From contig JAQTTG010000001.1 of NCBI GenBank assembly GCA_028710885.1, positions 1 through 64,000 on the forward strand: DNA of 64,000 bases. Direction: 5' to 3'. A program made the position numbers and the translations under genes. A model generated the notes under the pieces. The model saw only the letters and a program-made list of their open reading frames with translations. It was not told the origin of the DNA and searched no databases. The stretch comes from Sulfuricurvum sp. (lineage in GTDB: Bacteria > Campylobacterota > Campylobacteria > Campylobacterales > Sulfurimonadaceae). Numbering within the stretch: position 1 is the stretch's first letter; each line of letters starts with the position of its first letter. Of the stretch, positions 1-7,546 are shown in pieces.

Positions 1-105
1 ATTTATTAATGTTCTTTTTGAGTTATTTTTAGTGGATTCAATATTATATATCGTAGATTTTAAGTAAGCGTAGAGGAGAAAATATAATGAATAAGGATGT
101 CTATA

Positions 106-519
106 TTAATGATACTTTGATAAACACCCTTTTTCCATACAGTTAATCTTTGGCATTGGTTCAACATAACGATCTAGTACTTCAGAGACCTTATCAGCAT
201 CAAATCCGCACAGTTTTTCCGTTCCGATCACCATTAGAGGACGACGGATTAAAATCGGGTTCGACATCAGTAAACCCATCGCTTCGTTTTCATCCAGTGC
301 TTCAGGGAAAATCTCACCGTTTTTGATCGCCGGGGCAGCGGGGTTAAACCAATCAGTAACCGCCATATTTCCCATAAAACTGCGAAGTGCCTCAGCATCC
401 AGTCCATGTTCGAGGAGATTTCGCTCGATCAATGTACACCCAGATGAACGCAAAATCTGTTTTTGCTTCGCATTAGCGGCACAAAAAGGTTTTTCGTAAA
501 AGACAACGAGTTTGACCAT
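106..519 (-). CDS. ArsC/Spx-fold nitrogenase-associated protein
   Basis: 137 residues with a thioredoxin-like ArsC fold: N-terminal FYEKPFC with Cys13, a WFN..APA..NGE segment near residue 57, and the ILIRRPL block near residue 90 that is typical of the ArsC/Spx family. The combination resembles the small 'nitrogenase-associated' ArsC-like proteins often found in nif clusters; their biochemical role is not established. It is the last gene of a minus-strand operon that starts with a nifQ-like gene, and its ATG overlaps the stop of the preceding gene by one base. Arsenate reduction is unlikely because no other ars genes are present. Family call is fairly secure, function is not. Confidence 0.75.
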   Translation of the reverse strand: MVKLVVFYEKPFCAANAKQKQILRSSGCTLIERNLLEHGLDAEALRSFMGNMAVTDWFNPAAPAIKNGEIFPEALDENEAMGLLMSNPILIRRPLMVIGTEKLCGFDADKVSEVLDRYVEPMPKINCMEKGCLSKYH

Positions 520-761
520 TACGATACACCGATCAGGGCACGCCCTTTTTTGTTGAGATAAAAGGTGTCAAATCCATCATCTCCAAATGTCATACATTCA
601 CCCAAATATCCCTCATCATAGAGTTCAGCGATAATTGTACGCACTTCGTCAGTATCCATCCGTGCATATTCGGCAATATCGACTGCCTCATAAATATTAT
701 AGTCGATTTCGTCACTAAGCGAAAAAATCGCTTTCATGACCCGTAGTGATGATTCATTCAT
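519..761 (-). CDS. small winged-helix-like protein of the nifQ-MoxR operon
   Basis: 80 residues with no recognised family. The sequence looks like a compact winged helix: helices around residues 5-15 and 26-34, a recognition-helix-like stretch DTDEVRTIIAELYDEGYL, then a short beta wing ending LNKKGRALIGV. It overlaps the preceding gene by 8 bases and the following ArsC-like gene by 1 base, so it is very probably translated from the same mRNA. It could be a DNA-binding regulator of the operon or a small protein-interaction module. Function is inferred only from shape and context. Confidence 0.6.
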   Translation of the reverse strand: MNESSLRVMKAIFSLSDEIDYNIYEAVDIAEYARMDTDEVRTIIAELYDEGYLGECMTFGDDGFDTFYLNKKGRALIGVS

Positions 762-1467
762 AATTACCCTTTAACTGATGTATCTGTTTTGTCAGTACGA
801 TATTCTGAAGCGGATGGAGCTTTTCACGCGTTAGCCACGTTTCAAACTCACCGATGTAATGTGCTTTAATATCTTGGTGCAACTTTTGTGCCTGATTTAC
901 CAACTCTGCCAATAACCCTTTTGCCTCATCAAAACTTTGCTCTTTGAGCGGTTTGAGACGTCGAATAACACCCTCAATCAACTTCTCATTAATCTGTTCG
1001 TGAGCACTCTCTAAAAACATCGAAGCCCGTAGCGGTGTGGCATAATTTTCATTCCAAATCCGCCCGTTGATCATCTGATCGCACGCCTGATCGAGAAATA
1101 CAGGAAAGAGATGCAGTACTTCGAGGAGTTCACTAAAATCATTATCGACCAATGCCCGAAAGAGCATACGGCTACGGTTTCGGATATGGTTACGTAACTC
1201 AGGATCAGCGATCACAGCAGGATTGAGGCGCGTAAACCGCTCCAACGCACCCAGCCGAGAGTGGTTAAACGCCATGATGGCTACTTCGGTATTGGGATCG
1301 CTTACCTGAGCGGGATGCGAACCGCTGGGACGGTGAAATGCCCACAATAGTCGCGCTTCATCATCGCTATGGTAGAGATAAATCGCATCGCCCTGCTCTT
1401 CAAAATCAAGATCATCTTTGAGCGTTTCGATATGCTCACGATAAGTCAAAGTAGACAACGTCTCCAT
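754..1467 (-). CDS. unrecognised helical protein of the nifQ-MoxR operon
   Basis: 237 residues if translation starts at the ATG at 1467; the reading frame extends to a TTG at 1476, but AAAAGG lies ten bases before the ATG. I do not recognise a family. The N-terminal ~60 residues look beta-rich (EEQGDAIYLYHSDDEARLLW) and the remainder is largely alpha-helical, with many hydrophobic heptads and no transmembrane segment or signal peptide. It overlaps the stop of the VWA gene by 32 bases and the next gene by 8, which suggests a soluble partner of the MoxR/VWA pair made in matched amounts. Confidence 0.6.
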   Translation of the reverse strand: METLSTLTYREHIETLKDDLDFEEQGDAIYLYHSDDEARLLWAFHRPSGSHPAQVSDPNTEVAIMAFNHSRLGALERFTRLNPAVIADPELRNHIRNRSRMLFRALVDNDFSELLEVLHLFPVFLDQACDQMINGRIWNENYATPLRASMFLESAHEQINEKLIEGVIRRLKPLKEQSFDEAKGLLAELVNQAQKLHQDIKAHYIGEFETWLTREKLHPLQNIVLTKQIHQLKGNYE

Positions 1468-2587
1468 AACGTTCAAACCTTTTCAAATTTTGTTTCTCGC
1501 TGAGTAAAAACAGTGTTTGCATCGCGGGTGCTTTTTCTACCGTAAAATAGCCGTCACTCAAAATCACCGCCAAATTCTTCTCGCCTGAGTGGGCATTTAG
1601 ATACTCGATCACGGGGGTAAACTGTGTACCGCCGTTCCCTTTTGCAAAACTCATACTCGGCAATACCCCTTGCGCATCGTAACTCTTTTTCTCTTCGATA
1701 TACACCCGCTCATCGAAAGGGATTACACTCACTTCGAAATCGTGACTCATACGAACGATGGAATCTATAATCCCTAAAAATCGGGAAAATACATCGTGTG
1801 TGATACTCATAGAGCGATCCAAAAAGATAAAAAAGCTCAAACGGTTGCGATCATATCGGTATCCAGGGAGATAGAGCCCCTGATGGATAAAACGGCGGTT
1901 TGGATGAGAGAAATCGGACTCTTTGTCAAAAAAACTCTCCGACATATAGGCATGCAGGAGCGTGTGCAAATCAATGGAGGGTTTAGTGATCTCATCGAAC
2001 ATCTCTAAGAGCGAAGCGGGGATATTCCCCTGCTTTCGCGCCGCCCCCATCGCTTGGATGATCAGCGCATCGAGTTCTTCCTCGGCTACCTGAGTATCCC
2101 CCTCATGTTCGATAATGTCCATCTTTTGCTCTTTGGGGTTCTCCTCATCGGGTTTCCCTTCCCCTTCCGGATTTTCACGATAGAGAGCATGGTACACCTC
2201 TTCGACACTTTTGTCGCGAAACGATTCGAGGACAATCGCCTCATCGTCCGCCTCCCCTACCCGTGTAAAATCACTGAGGAGTAATCCGATCACGATATCG
2301 CATGAGCGATTCCATGTCGGTTTTTCCCGCCCTTTCATTCTGAACGGATGTTTGAGGAGGATATGGAGCAGTACATGGGCATAGAGGTATTTGAGCCGTG
2401 CATCGTCATACCCGATCCCTTTGGTCTCGTCAACGCAGATACTTACCCCATCGGTCTCGAAAAGCATATGAGGATTATTTTGATATTTATGGGGGATCGA
2501 GAGGGCAAGAACGCTTAAAAAGGGGTGGTCAAAGAGAAACTGAACCCGTATTTTTTCGAGACGATCATTAAAGGATATAGTCGCCAT
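1436..2587 (-). CDS. VWA-domain protein with metallopeptidase-like N-terminus (MoxR partner)
   Basis: About 383 residues from the ATG at 2587; a longer frame to 2650 would overlap the ATPase gene by 83 bases and adds an unlikely leader. The N-terminal half has HVLLHILLKH, laid out like an HExxH zinc-protease helix but without the catalytic Glu, as in DUF2201-type proteins. A low-complexity acidic linker (EGEGKPDEENPKEQ) follows. The C-terminal half is a von Willebrand A fold with an apparently complete MIDAS: DRSMS, GGTQF and LSDGYF. MoxR ATPases usually work with such VWA proteins in metal-cofactor insertion or complex assembly. Position after a nifQ-like gene suggests a nitrogenase-related client; that is inference. 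Confidence 0.75.
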   Translation of the reverse strand: MATISFNDRLEKIRVQFLFDHPFLSVLALSIPHKYQNNPHMLFETDGVSICVDETKGIGYDDARLKYLYAHVLLHILLKHPFRMKGREKPTWNRSCDIVIGLLLSDFTRVGEADDEAIVLESFRDKSVEEVYHALYRENPEGEGKPDEENPKEQKMDIIEHEGDTQVAEEELDALIIQAMGAARKQGNIPASLLEMFDEITKPSIDLHTLLHAYMSESFFDKESDFSHPNRRFIHQGLYLPGYRYDRNRLSFFIFLDRSMSITHDVFSRFLGIIDSIVRMSHDFEVSVIPFDERVYIEEKKSYDAQGVLPSMSFAKGNGGTQFTPVIEYLNAHSGEKNLAVILSDGYFTVEKAPAMQTLFLLSEKQNLKRFERYGDVVYFDLS

Positions 2588-3581
2588 AGCGCTCAATCCA
2601 TCCGTCAAATTCAGCACACTCAGCGATCGAGGTATCTTTGACGATGGCATCTTTGATCAGCATCACCCCAAACTCGGTCGGCAAACTTTGCGCAAATCCG
2701 AACAGATGTTTGGAAGCCTCCTCACCTCCGCGATACAGCTCCACCATTGCCGAGACCAGTGCGTACAGCAGTGCCGGTTCGCTTTTATCGATGGTTGGGT
2801 ACTCACCGCGATAGATCGCCTGCACATCGGGGAGTTTTTCGTAGACTTTGACATACGAGAGGAATTCGATCCCCGCTCCATAGCCGATCAACCCGTAGAT
2901 AATCGGAGCGATACGGGAGATATCGGATGAGGATTTGAGGACATTGGAGAGCATATGATAACTACGCGGTGTCGCAAACGCGGGATTGGCGTCATCTTCG
3001 CTGACACTCTCAGAGGTGAGCTGATCGGGGCGAAATCCTAAAAACCCGATGACAAATGAGTGTAATCCCTCACGTATCGCGAAGAGTTTGAAATCCTCGA
3101 ATCGTGCCTCGACACTCAGATGCACCATACGGTTCGCCAATGGTGTCGGGAGACGAAACACGACCCCCCGATCGGATATCCGATTCCCTGCACAGATGAT
3201 CCGCCAACCGTGTGGCAGTTCATACTCTCCCATTTTTCGATTCAGCACGAGCTGATAGATCGCCGCCTGCACCGATGGCGGAGCGGAATTGAGTTCATCG
3301 AGGAAAAGTATCCCTGAGCTTTTTGTATCTTTTGGGAAAAAGACGGGGGGCATCCACACCGTCTGCTCATCGCGTATCGCGGGGACACCGCGCAAATCGA
3401 CGGGGTCCATCTGAGAGAGGCGGACATCGACGAGTTCGAGGTTATGTTTTTTGGCCACTTCGGCGACGATGTACGATTTTCCGATGCCGGGGCTTCCATG
3501 GATAAATACGGGAATGTCGGCACCGATGAGGGTGTCGAGATGGGTATAAAGCTCTGTGGTCGTAATCGATGGGGTCTTCAC
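2568..3581 (-). CDS. MoxR-family AAA+ ATPase
   Basis: 337 residues. Walker A GSPGIGKS at residues 29-36, Walker B ILFLDE at 91-96, followed by the NSAPPSVQAAIYQLVLNRK sensor-1 region and RLPTPLANRM, all typical of MoxR/CbbQ-like AAA+ proteins. These ATPases generally form hexamers that remodel or metallate partner enzymes together with a VWA protein (examples: CbbQ/CbbO, NorQ/NorD, RavA/ViaA). The VWA gene directly follows with a 20-base overlap, and the nifQ-like gene directly precedes with a 4-base ATGA overlap. The client is not known; a nitrogenase or molybdenum-pathway protein is a reasonable guess from the operon. Confidence 0.85.
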   Translation of the reverse strand: MKTPSITTTELYTHLDTLIGADIPVFIHGSPGIGKSYIVAEVAKKHNLELVDVRLSQMDPVDLRGVPAIRDEQTVWMPPVFFPKDTKSSGILFLDELNSAPPSVQAAIYQLVLNRKMGEYELPHGWRIICAGNRISDRGVVFRLPTPLANRMVHLSVEARFEDFKLFAIREGLHSFVIGFLGFRPDQLTSESVSEDDANPAFATPRSYHMLSNVLKSSSDISRIAPIIYGLIGYGAGIEFLSYVKVYEKLPDVQAIYRGEYPTIDKSEPALLYALVSAMVELYRGGEEASKHLFGFAQSLPTEFGVMLIKDAIVKDTSIAECAEFDGWIERYGDYIL

Positions 3582-3907
3582 GCACTCGCCTCCGCGATAA
3601 TGCAGGTGAAACAGTGCTCCTGATCATTGCAGGTTGCACATGCGGGAGCCACTTTTCCGATTGCATCGTAGAGGAACTTTTTCCATAGTTTATCTTTGGG
3701 TTTCATCTGTGCTAAACGTGGGAAATATTTTGTCATATATTGACCCATCTCTATACGGTTTTTGAATCCGAGGTCTTGGTAGAGATGGTTCATTTCCAAC
3801 GATTTTTTGGCGATGAGAGGGGCGATGATATAGCGGGCTTCTTCATCAATAGCGTACTTTTTGAGATAACTTTCAATCTCAAGACACAGTGTATCCAGTT
3901 CACTCAT
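3578..3907 (-). CDS. nifQ: NifQ-like molybdenum/FeS protein
   Basis: 109 residues, shorter than typical NifQ (about 160-190). The central block HLYQDLGFKNRIEMGQYM.KYFP matches the NifQ signature, and WKKFLYDAIG (residues 75-84) precedes the cysteine cluster, as in NifQ where WKKF.Y leads into C-x4-C-x2-C-x5-C. Here Cys90, Cys93 and Cys99 fit the last three positions, residue 85 is Lys instead of the first Cys, and an extra Cys102 follows. NifQ is thought to deliver molybdenum in a Mo-Fe-S cluster to FeMo-co synthesis. It is the first gene of a six-gene minus-strand operon behind a sigma-54-like site. Confidence 0.75.
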   Translation of the reverse strand: MSELDTLCLEIESYLKKYAIDEEARYIIAPLIAKKSLEMNHLYQDLGFKNRIEMGQYMTKYFPRLAQMKPKDKLWKKFLYDAIGKVAPACATCNDQEHCFTCIIAEASA

Positions 3908-3937
3908 GGGCTTCCTCCAAAATATTACTAGTGTTAA

Positions 3938-3953
3938 TGCAATTTATGTTCAC
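3938..3953 (-). promoter_or_regulatory. possible sigma-54 promoter for the nifQ operon
   Basis: On the minus strand the site reads GTGAACATAAATTGCA. It has the spacing of the -24/-12 element and a good -12 part (TTGCA) with GAACA at -24, but the first G of the GG doublet is T. The -12 end lies about 30 bases from the nifQ start. A NifA-type activator is encoded at 10979. No clear TGT-N10-ACA activator site was found upstream. Confidence 0.4.
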
Positions 3954-4074
3954 GATTTTAAAAAAAGTTAATGCTTAAAATCTAATCAGTCTATTATTTT
4001 TAAGCAACAAATTTATACGTGAAAAACTGTTATATTATTATTTGTGATTACTATATCAATACAAATGGGTAACA

Positions 4075-5958
4075 ATGGATTCTAAACTTTTAACAATATT
4101 TCCTTTTATTACTAACAGTGTTAAGCTTTTCGATAATCAAAACCGTTTTCTAAAAAAAATCATTCTTACTGGAAAGATTTGCGCACTTGAAAAAGCGGCA
4201 AATCTTTTTAGTTTCACCGAAAAAACAATCGAAACATTTAGTGATCTAAAAGAAGAGCTTATTCCCCTGCTTATCAGAGAGAATCTAAAAAAATATACCG
4301 AAGAATTAAGCTCAAAAGCTCAAATAAGCATCGATATTTTAATGCGAAATTTATTTGAGCGCACCGCAGATGTAGGGTTTCTGGCAACTGACAGTGAAAT
4401 AATTTCTTTCCTTATCGGTAATTTATCGGAAGATCATTTACGTCGTAGACTTATCGAATACACATTAAAATATAGCGTCTATAACGATATTGTCATTGTC
4501 GATACTGACTTTAATATTCGTATGAATATGTGTGGTGGAAAATCAGGGAAAAGTTCTGATCTTATCCTACAAAAAGCGTTAAGAACTGACAGTTATGTTG
4601 AACAATACGGCTACAGCGATTTAGTATCATCTCAAAATAAATCTCTTTTATTTGCTCAAAAAATTGTCGATGGAAACAATATTATTGGTATTTTAGTCTT
4701 ATCATTCAAGTTTGATGATGAGATGAGGAGAATCTTTGGTTCATTATTGGGCTTGGGAGAATCGATTCTTTTTACTGATGATAAAGAAATAATTACATCT
4801 TCATCCTCTGAAAAAGTTACATTTAATCGTAAATTTACAGAGATCGATAATGATTATCTACTAGTTGGTGATTTTTTATACACAGCTGCCAAAACCAAAG
4901 GATATGAGGGGTATTTTGGGCAACCATGGAAAAGCATCGCGTACATTAACATCAAAAAATCTACGTTGAATGCCCCTAAAAAAGATTCAATTCAACAAAA
5001 ATCTACTTTGGATGATGGAATCAAAGCAATCATTTCAAAAGCTGACGACGTGATTGAAGATTTGAGTGACGTCATTATAAATGGTGAATTGATCGCTTCT
5101 AAAGAGCGTGTATATGTGTTAACTCCCGTCTTAGACAATCTTAGAAATATCAGTACTGCCATACTGGAAACTATCAAAGATACAGTAGAAAATCTAGAAA
5201 ATACGATTATGGATGGGTTAATCTATGAAGCCAAAGCATCTTCTAAATTGGCAATTGATATTATGGACCGTAATCTCTATGAGAGAGCGAATGATTGCCG
5301 ATGGTGGGCATTAACACCCATATTCCAAGAACTACTTGCATCTGACACTCCTGATATTTCACAGATGAATAATATTTTGAATTACATTAACTCGCTCTAT
5401 ACCGTTTATACTAATCTTTTTATCTACGATAGATATTCTATGATTGTCGCTGCGTCAACCGATCAATCAATATTAGGTAAAAAAATATCCGGTGATGCCA
5501 TTATTAAAACCTTATCCAATCGCTCGACTCAAAATTATTATGTCTCCCCTTTTGAAAATACACCGTTTTACAATAATCAGGTAACCTATATTTACCATGC
5601 TACAATCCAGCAAAATAACAGTGCCGTAGGTGGAATAGGGATAGTTTTCGATGCTACACCACAATTTAAAGCTATTTTAAATGATAGTTTTCCTCATGGA
5701 AAAAATGGATTTAATTGCTTTATTAACCGAAAAGGAATAGTTATCGCCACCAACCATCCAACACTTAATGTTCTTGATGCAATAGAAATAACAGACGAGA
5801 TTCAACGCTTTAGCGCAAAAGAGCCAATACATCGATTTATGGATTATGATGGAAAAAAATATTTGGTTGGTATCGCTTTCTCACAAGGATACCGTGAATA
5901 CAAAGTCGATGACAACTATAAAAATGATCTGCTATGTCTCACGTTTATTGAGTACTAA
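4075..5958 (+). CDS. cytoplasmic protein with two cache-like sensor units, no output domain
   Basis: 627 residues with a visible internal duplication: residues 79-100 (SSKAQISIDILMRNLFER) and 389-410 (SSKLAIDIMDRNLYER) are homologous, each followed by a sensor-like alpha/beta domain. Similar units occur in chemotaxis-related cache proteins of Campylobacterota. There is no signal peptide or transmembrane helix, so it appears cytoplasmic, and no methyl-accepting, kinase, GGDEF or CheW domain follows. The gene ends just after the second unit and its stop shares four bases (CTAA) with the stop of the convergent flavodiiron gene. Ligand and partner are unknown. It may act through a separate signalling protein or be a shortened relative of a longer receptor. 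Confidence 0.6.
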   Translation: MDSKLLTIFPFITNSVKLFDNQNRFLKKIILTGKICALEKAANLFSFTEKTIETFSDLKEELIPLLIRENLKKYTEELSSKAQISIDILMRNLFERTADVGFLATDSEIISFLIGNLSEDHLRRRLIEYTLKYSVYNDIVIVDTDFNIRMNMCGGKSGKSSDLILQKALRTDSYVEQYGYSDLVSSQNKSLLFAQKIVDGNNIIGILVLSFKFDDEMRRIFGSLLGLGESILFTDDKEIITSSSSEKVTFNRKFTEIDNDYLLVGDFLYTAAKTKGYEGYFGQPWKSIAYINIKKSTLNAPKKDSIQQKSTLDDGIKAIISKADDVIEDLSDVIINGELIASKERVYVLTPVLDNLRNISTAILETIKDTVENLENTIMDGLIYEAKASSKLAIDIMDRNLYERANDCRWWALTPIFQELLASDTPDISQMNNILNYINSLYTVYTNLFIYDRYSMIVAASTDQSILGKKISGDAIIKTLSNRSTQNYYVSPFENTPFYNNQVTYIYHATIQQNNSAVGGIGIVFDATPQFKAILNDSFPHGKNGFNCFINRKGIVIATNHPTLNVLDAIEITDEIQRFSAKEPIHRFMDYDGKKYLVGIAFSQGYREYKVDDNYKNDLLCLTFIEY

Positions 5959-7184
5959 ATCTCCATCTCGATCATTTTCCCCATCGCAATTTCAGAAGCT
6001 TCACACCCGAATGCCACACACGCATTGAGTTCTTCCTCGGTTGGTATAAGTTTTACTTTGAGCGGTTTTAGCGGGAGTCGAAACTTTAAACCTTTAAGTC
6101 GCTCATGGAGCATCTCCGGAGCTTCCCCCGTCCAGCCATACGATCCGAACGTCGCACCAATTTTTCCGGTACGTTCCAAATACGCCATACACGAGAGCAA
6201 ATCCCACGCCGGTTTCACCGCATCACCGTTGATTGTTGGAGAACCGATCAAAATCGCATCGGATTCTTCTAGAAGTGTAATCATATTGGGCTCATCGAGA
6301 GACGCGAGATCATACATACTCGCCCGTATTCCATCGACACTGTCGGCACCTTCGGTAATTTTTTCCGCCATTTTATGGGTATTGTCATAACTGGAGATGT
6401 AAAAAACGGAGAGCATTTTAGTGTTAAACGCATTTTTACGAAAGCGGGCTTCTGAACTCCATTGTGCGTATTTATCGATGTAGTTTTTCGGATTGCTCCG
6501 TAAAATCGGTCCATGCAGCGGTGCGATTAGGTCAATATCAAACTGTTCATAAAGTTTGAGTGCTTGCAATACGAACGGTTTAAATGGACGCATAATATGG
6601 TCATAATAGTAGTGAAACGCATAGGAAAAATCGCCGACGAGATCATCAAATAACCGCTCATCGTAATAGTGGCTTCCAAATACGTCTCCGCTAAAGAGGA
6701 GCTTCTCTTCATGCAAGTAACTGCTCATCGTATCGGGCCAATGCAAAAATGGGGTCATGATAAACTCAATCGTTTTATTTCCCAAAGAGATGATTTTCCC
6801 CGCTGTTGCAATCTCATAGGGGATATCAGTTTTAACAATCCCTTTGAGCATCATCACTGCACGCCCAGAGATAATTAATTTTGCATTGGGTGCACGCTCC
6901 ATGAGTTCTATCAGTGCACCCGAATGATCGGGTTCGAGATGATGCAATACGATGTATTTGATCTCATCATACGCACAAAGCCTCTCAAGTCGAGCAAAAA
7001 AATCGTCGCTAAATTCTTTTTTTACCGTATCCATGACGGCTACCCCTTCGCTTCCGCGAACAATATAGCTGTTGTATGAACTGCCGTTTGCCGTTTTCAT
7101 AATGATATCAAAAGTACGAATTTTGGGGTCAAAGGCGCCTGTAAAAAAGACGTCGGGTTTAATTTCGACGATTGCGGGAAGCAT
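5955..7184 (-). CDS. flavodiiron protein (oxygen/NO reductase)
   Basis: 409 residues. The N-terminal metallo-beta-lactamase-like domain carries a full diiron ligand set: HHLEPDH near residue 80, FLHWPDT near 144, FSGDVFG near 165 and PLHGPI near 225. The C-terminal flavodoxin domain starts near residue 260 (VFYISSYDNTHKMAEKI) and contains the FMN-loop-like segment GSPTINGD. This is the classical two-domain FDP without a fused rubredoxin. Such enzymes reduce O2 to water and/or NO to N2O in the cytoplasm. In a nif-gene neighbourhood a role in keeping oxygen away from nitrogenase is attractive but inferred. It ends a minus-strand run that starts with tpx. Confidence 0.93.
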   Translation of the reverse strand: MLPAIVEIKPDVFFTGAFDPKIRTFDIIMKTANGSSYNSYIVRGSEGVAVMDTVKKEFSDDFFARLERLCAYDEIKYIVLHHLEPDHSGALIELMERAPNAKLIISGRAVMMLKGIVKTDIPYEIATAGKIISLGNKTIEFIMTPFLHWPDTMSSYLHEEKLLFSGDVFGSHYYDERLFDDLVGDFSYAFHYYYDHIMRPFKPFVLQALKLYEQFDIDLIAPLHGPILRSNPKNYIDKYAQWSSEARFRKNAFNTKMLSVFYISSYDNTHKMAEKITEGADSVDGIRASMYDLASLDEPNMITLLEESDAILIGSPTINGDAVKPAWDLLSCMAYLERTGKIGATFGSYGWTGEAPEMLHERLKGLKFRLPLKPLKVKLIPTEEELNACVAFGCEASEIAMGKMIEMEI

Positions 7185-7228
7185 TAGAATCCTTGTTGAA
7201 TCTTTTTTGCTTTAATGCATAATGTATT

Positions 7229-7546
7229 CTAATTAACCCGTAGCTTCGTCCGTCCCGTAAAGAGTTTCAAAAAATCATAAATATCGCTTAGGAAAAAAGC
7301 GCGGGTGTCTTGATGTTCAAATCGCTGTAACCACGCACGCTCTTTGTTCAGTATTCCCCGACACGGAACGACAAATTCATTAAAGGGCAAAAGAGGTTTT
7401 AACATACCACAATCATTGATCGCATAAACGATTGCATCAAAGAGCTCATCAAGACGATCATCTTCATCGTAGTGATAGAGCTTACCGTCCATTTTGTAAA
7501 AGCGGTAGATGGCTAATATTTCGTGTGCTTTGTCAATTTCACTCAT
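7229..7546 (-). CDS. small conserved-looking protein of unknown function
   Basis: 105 residues, not recognised. It is acidic at the N-terminal half (YHYDEDDRLDELFDAI) and basic at the C-terminus (LFTGRTKLRVN), mostly alpha-helical, with a single pair of Cys (near residues 46 and 62) and no membrane segment. Its ATG overlaps the ald stop codon (ATGA at 7543-7546), so it is translationally coupled to alanine dehydrogenase. The flavodiiron gene starts 44 bases downstream. Confidence 0.65.
   Translation of the reverse strand: MSEIDKAHEILAIYRFYKMDGKLYHYDEDDRLDELFDAIVYAINDCGMLKPLLPFNEFVVPCRGILNKERAWLQRFEHQDTRAFFLSDIYDFLKLFTGRTKLRVN

Noticed and set aside
87-146. 19-codon frame after AGAGGAGAAA at the left edge
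   Set aside because: It has a good ribosome-binding site, but it runs into the 3' end of the ArsC-like gene on the other strand and the peptide is unremarkable. It may be the remnant start of a neighbour outside the window.
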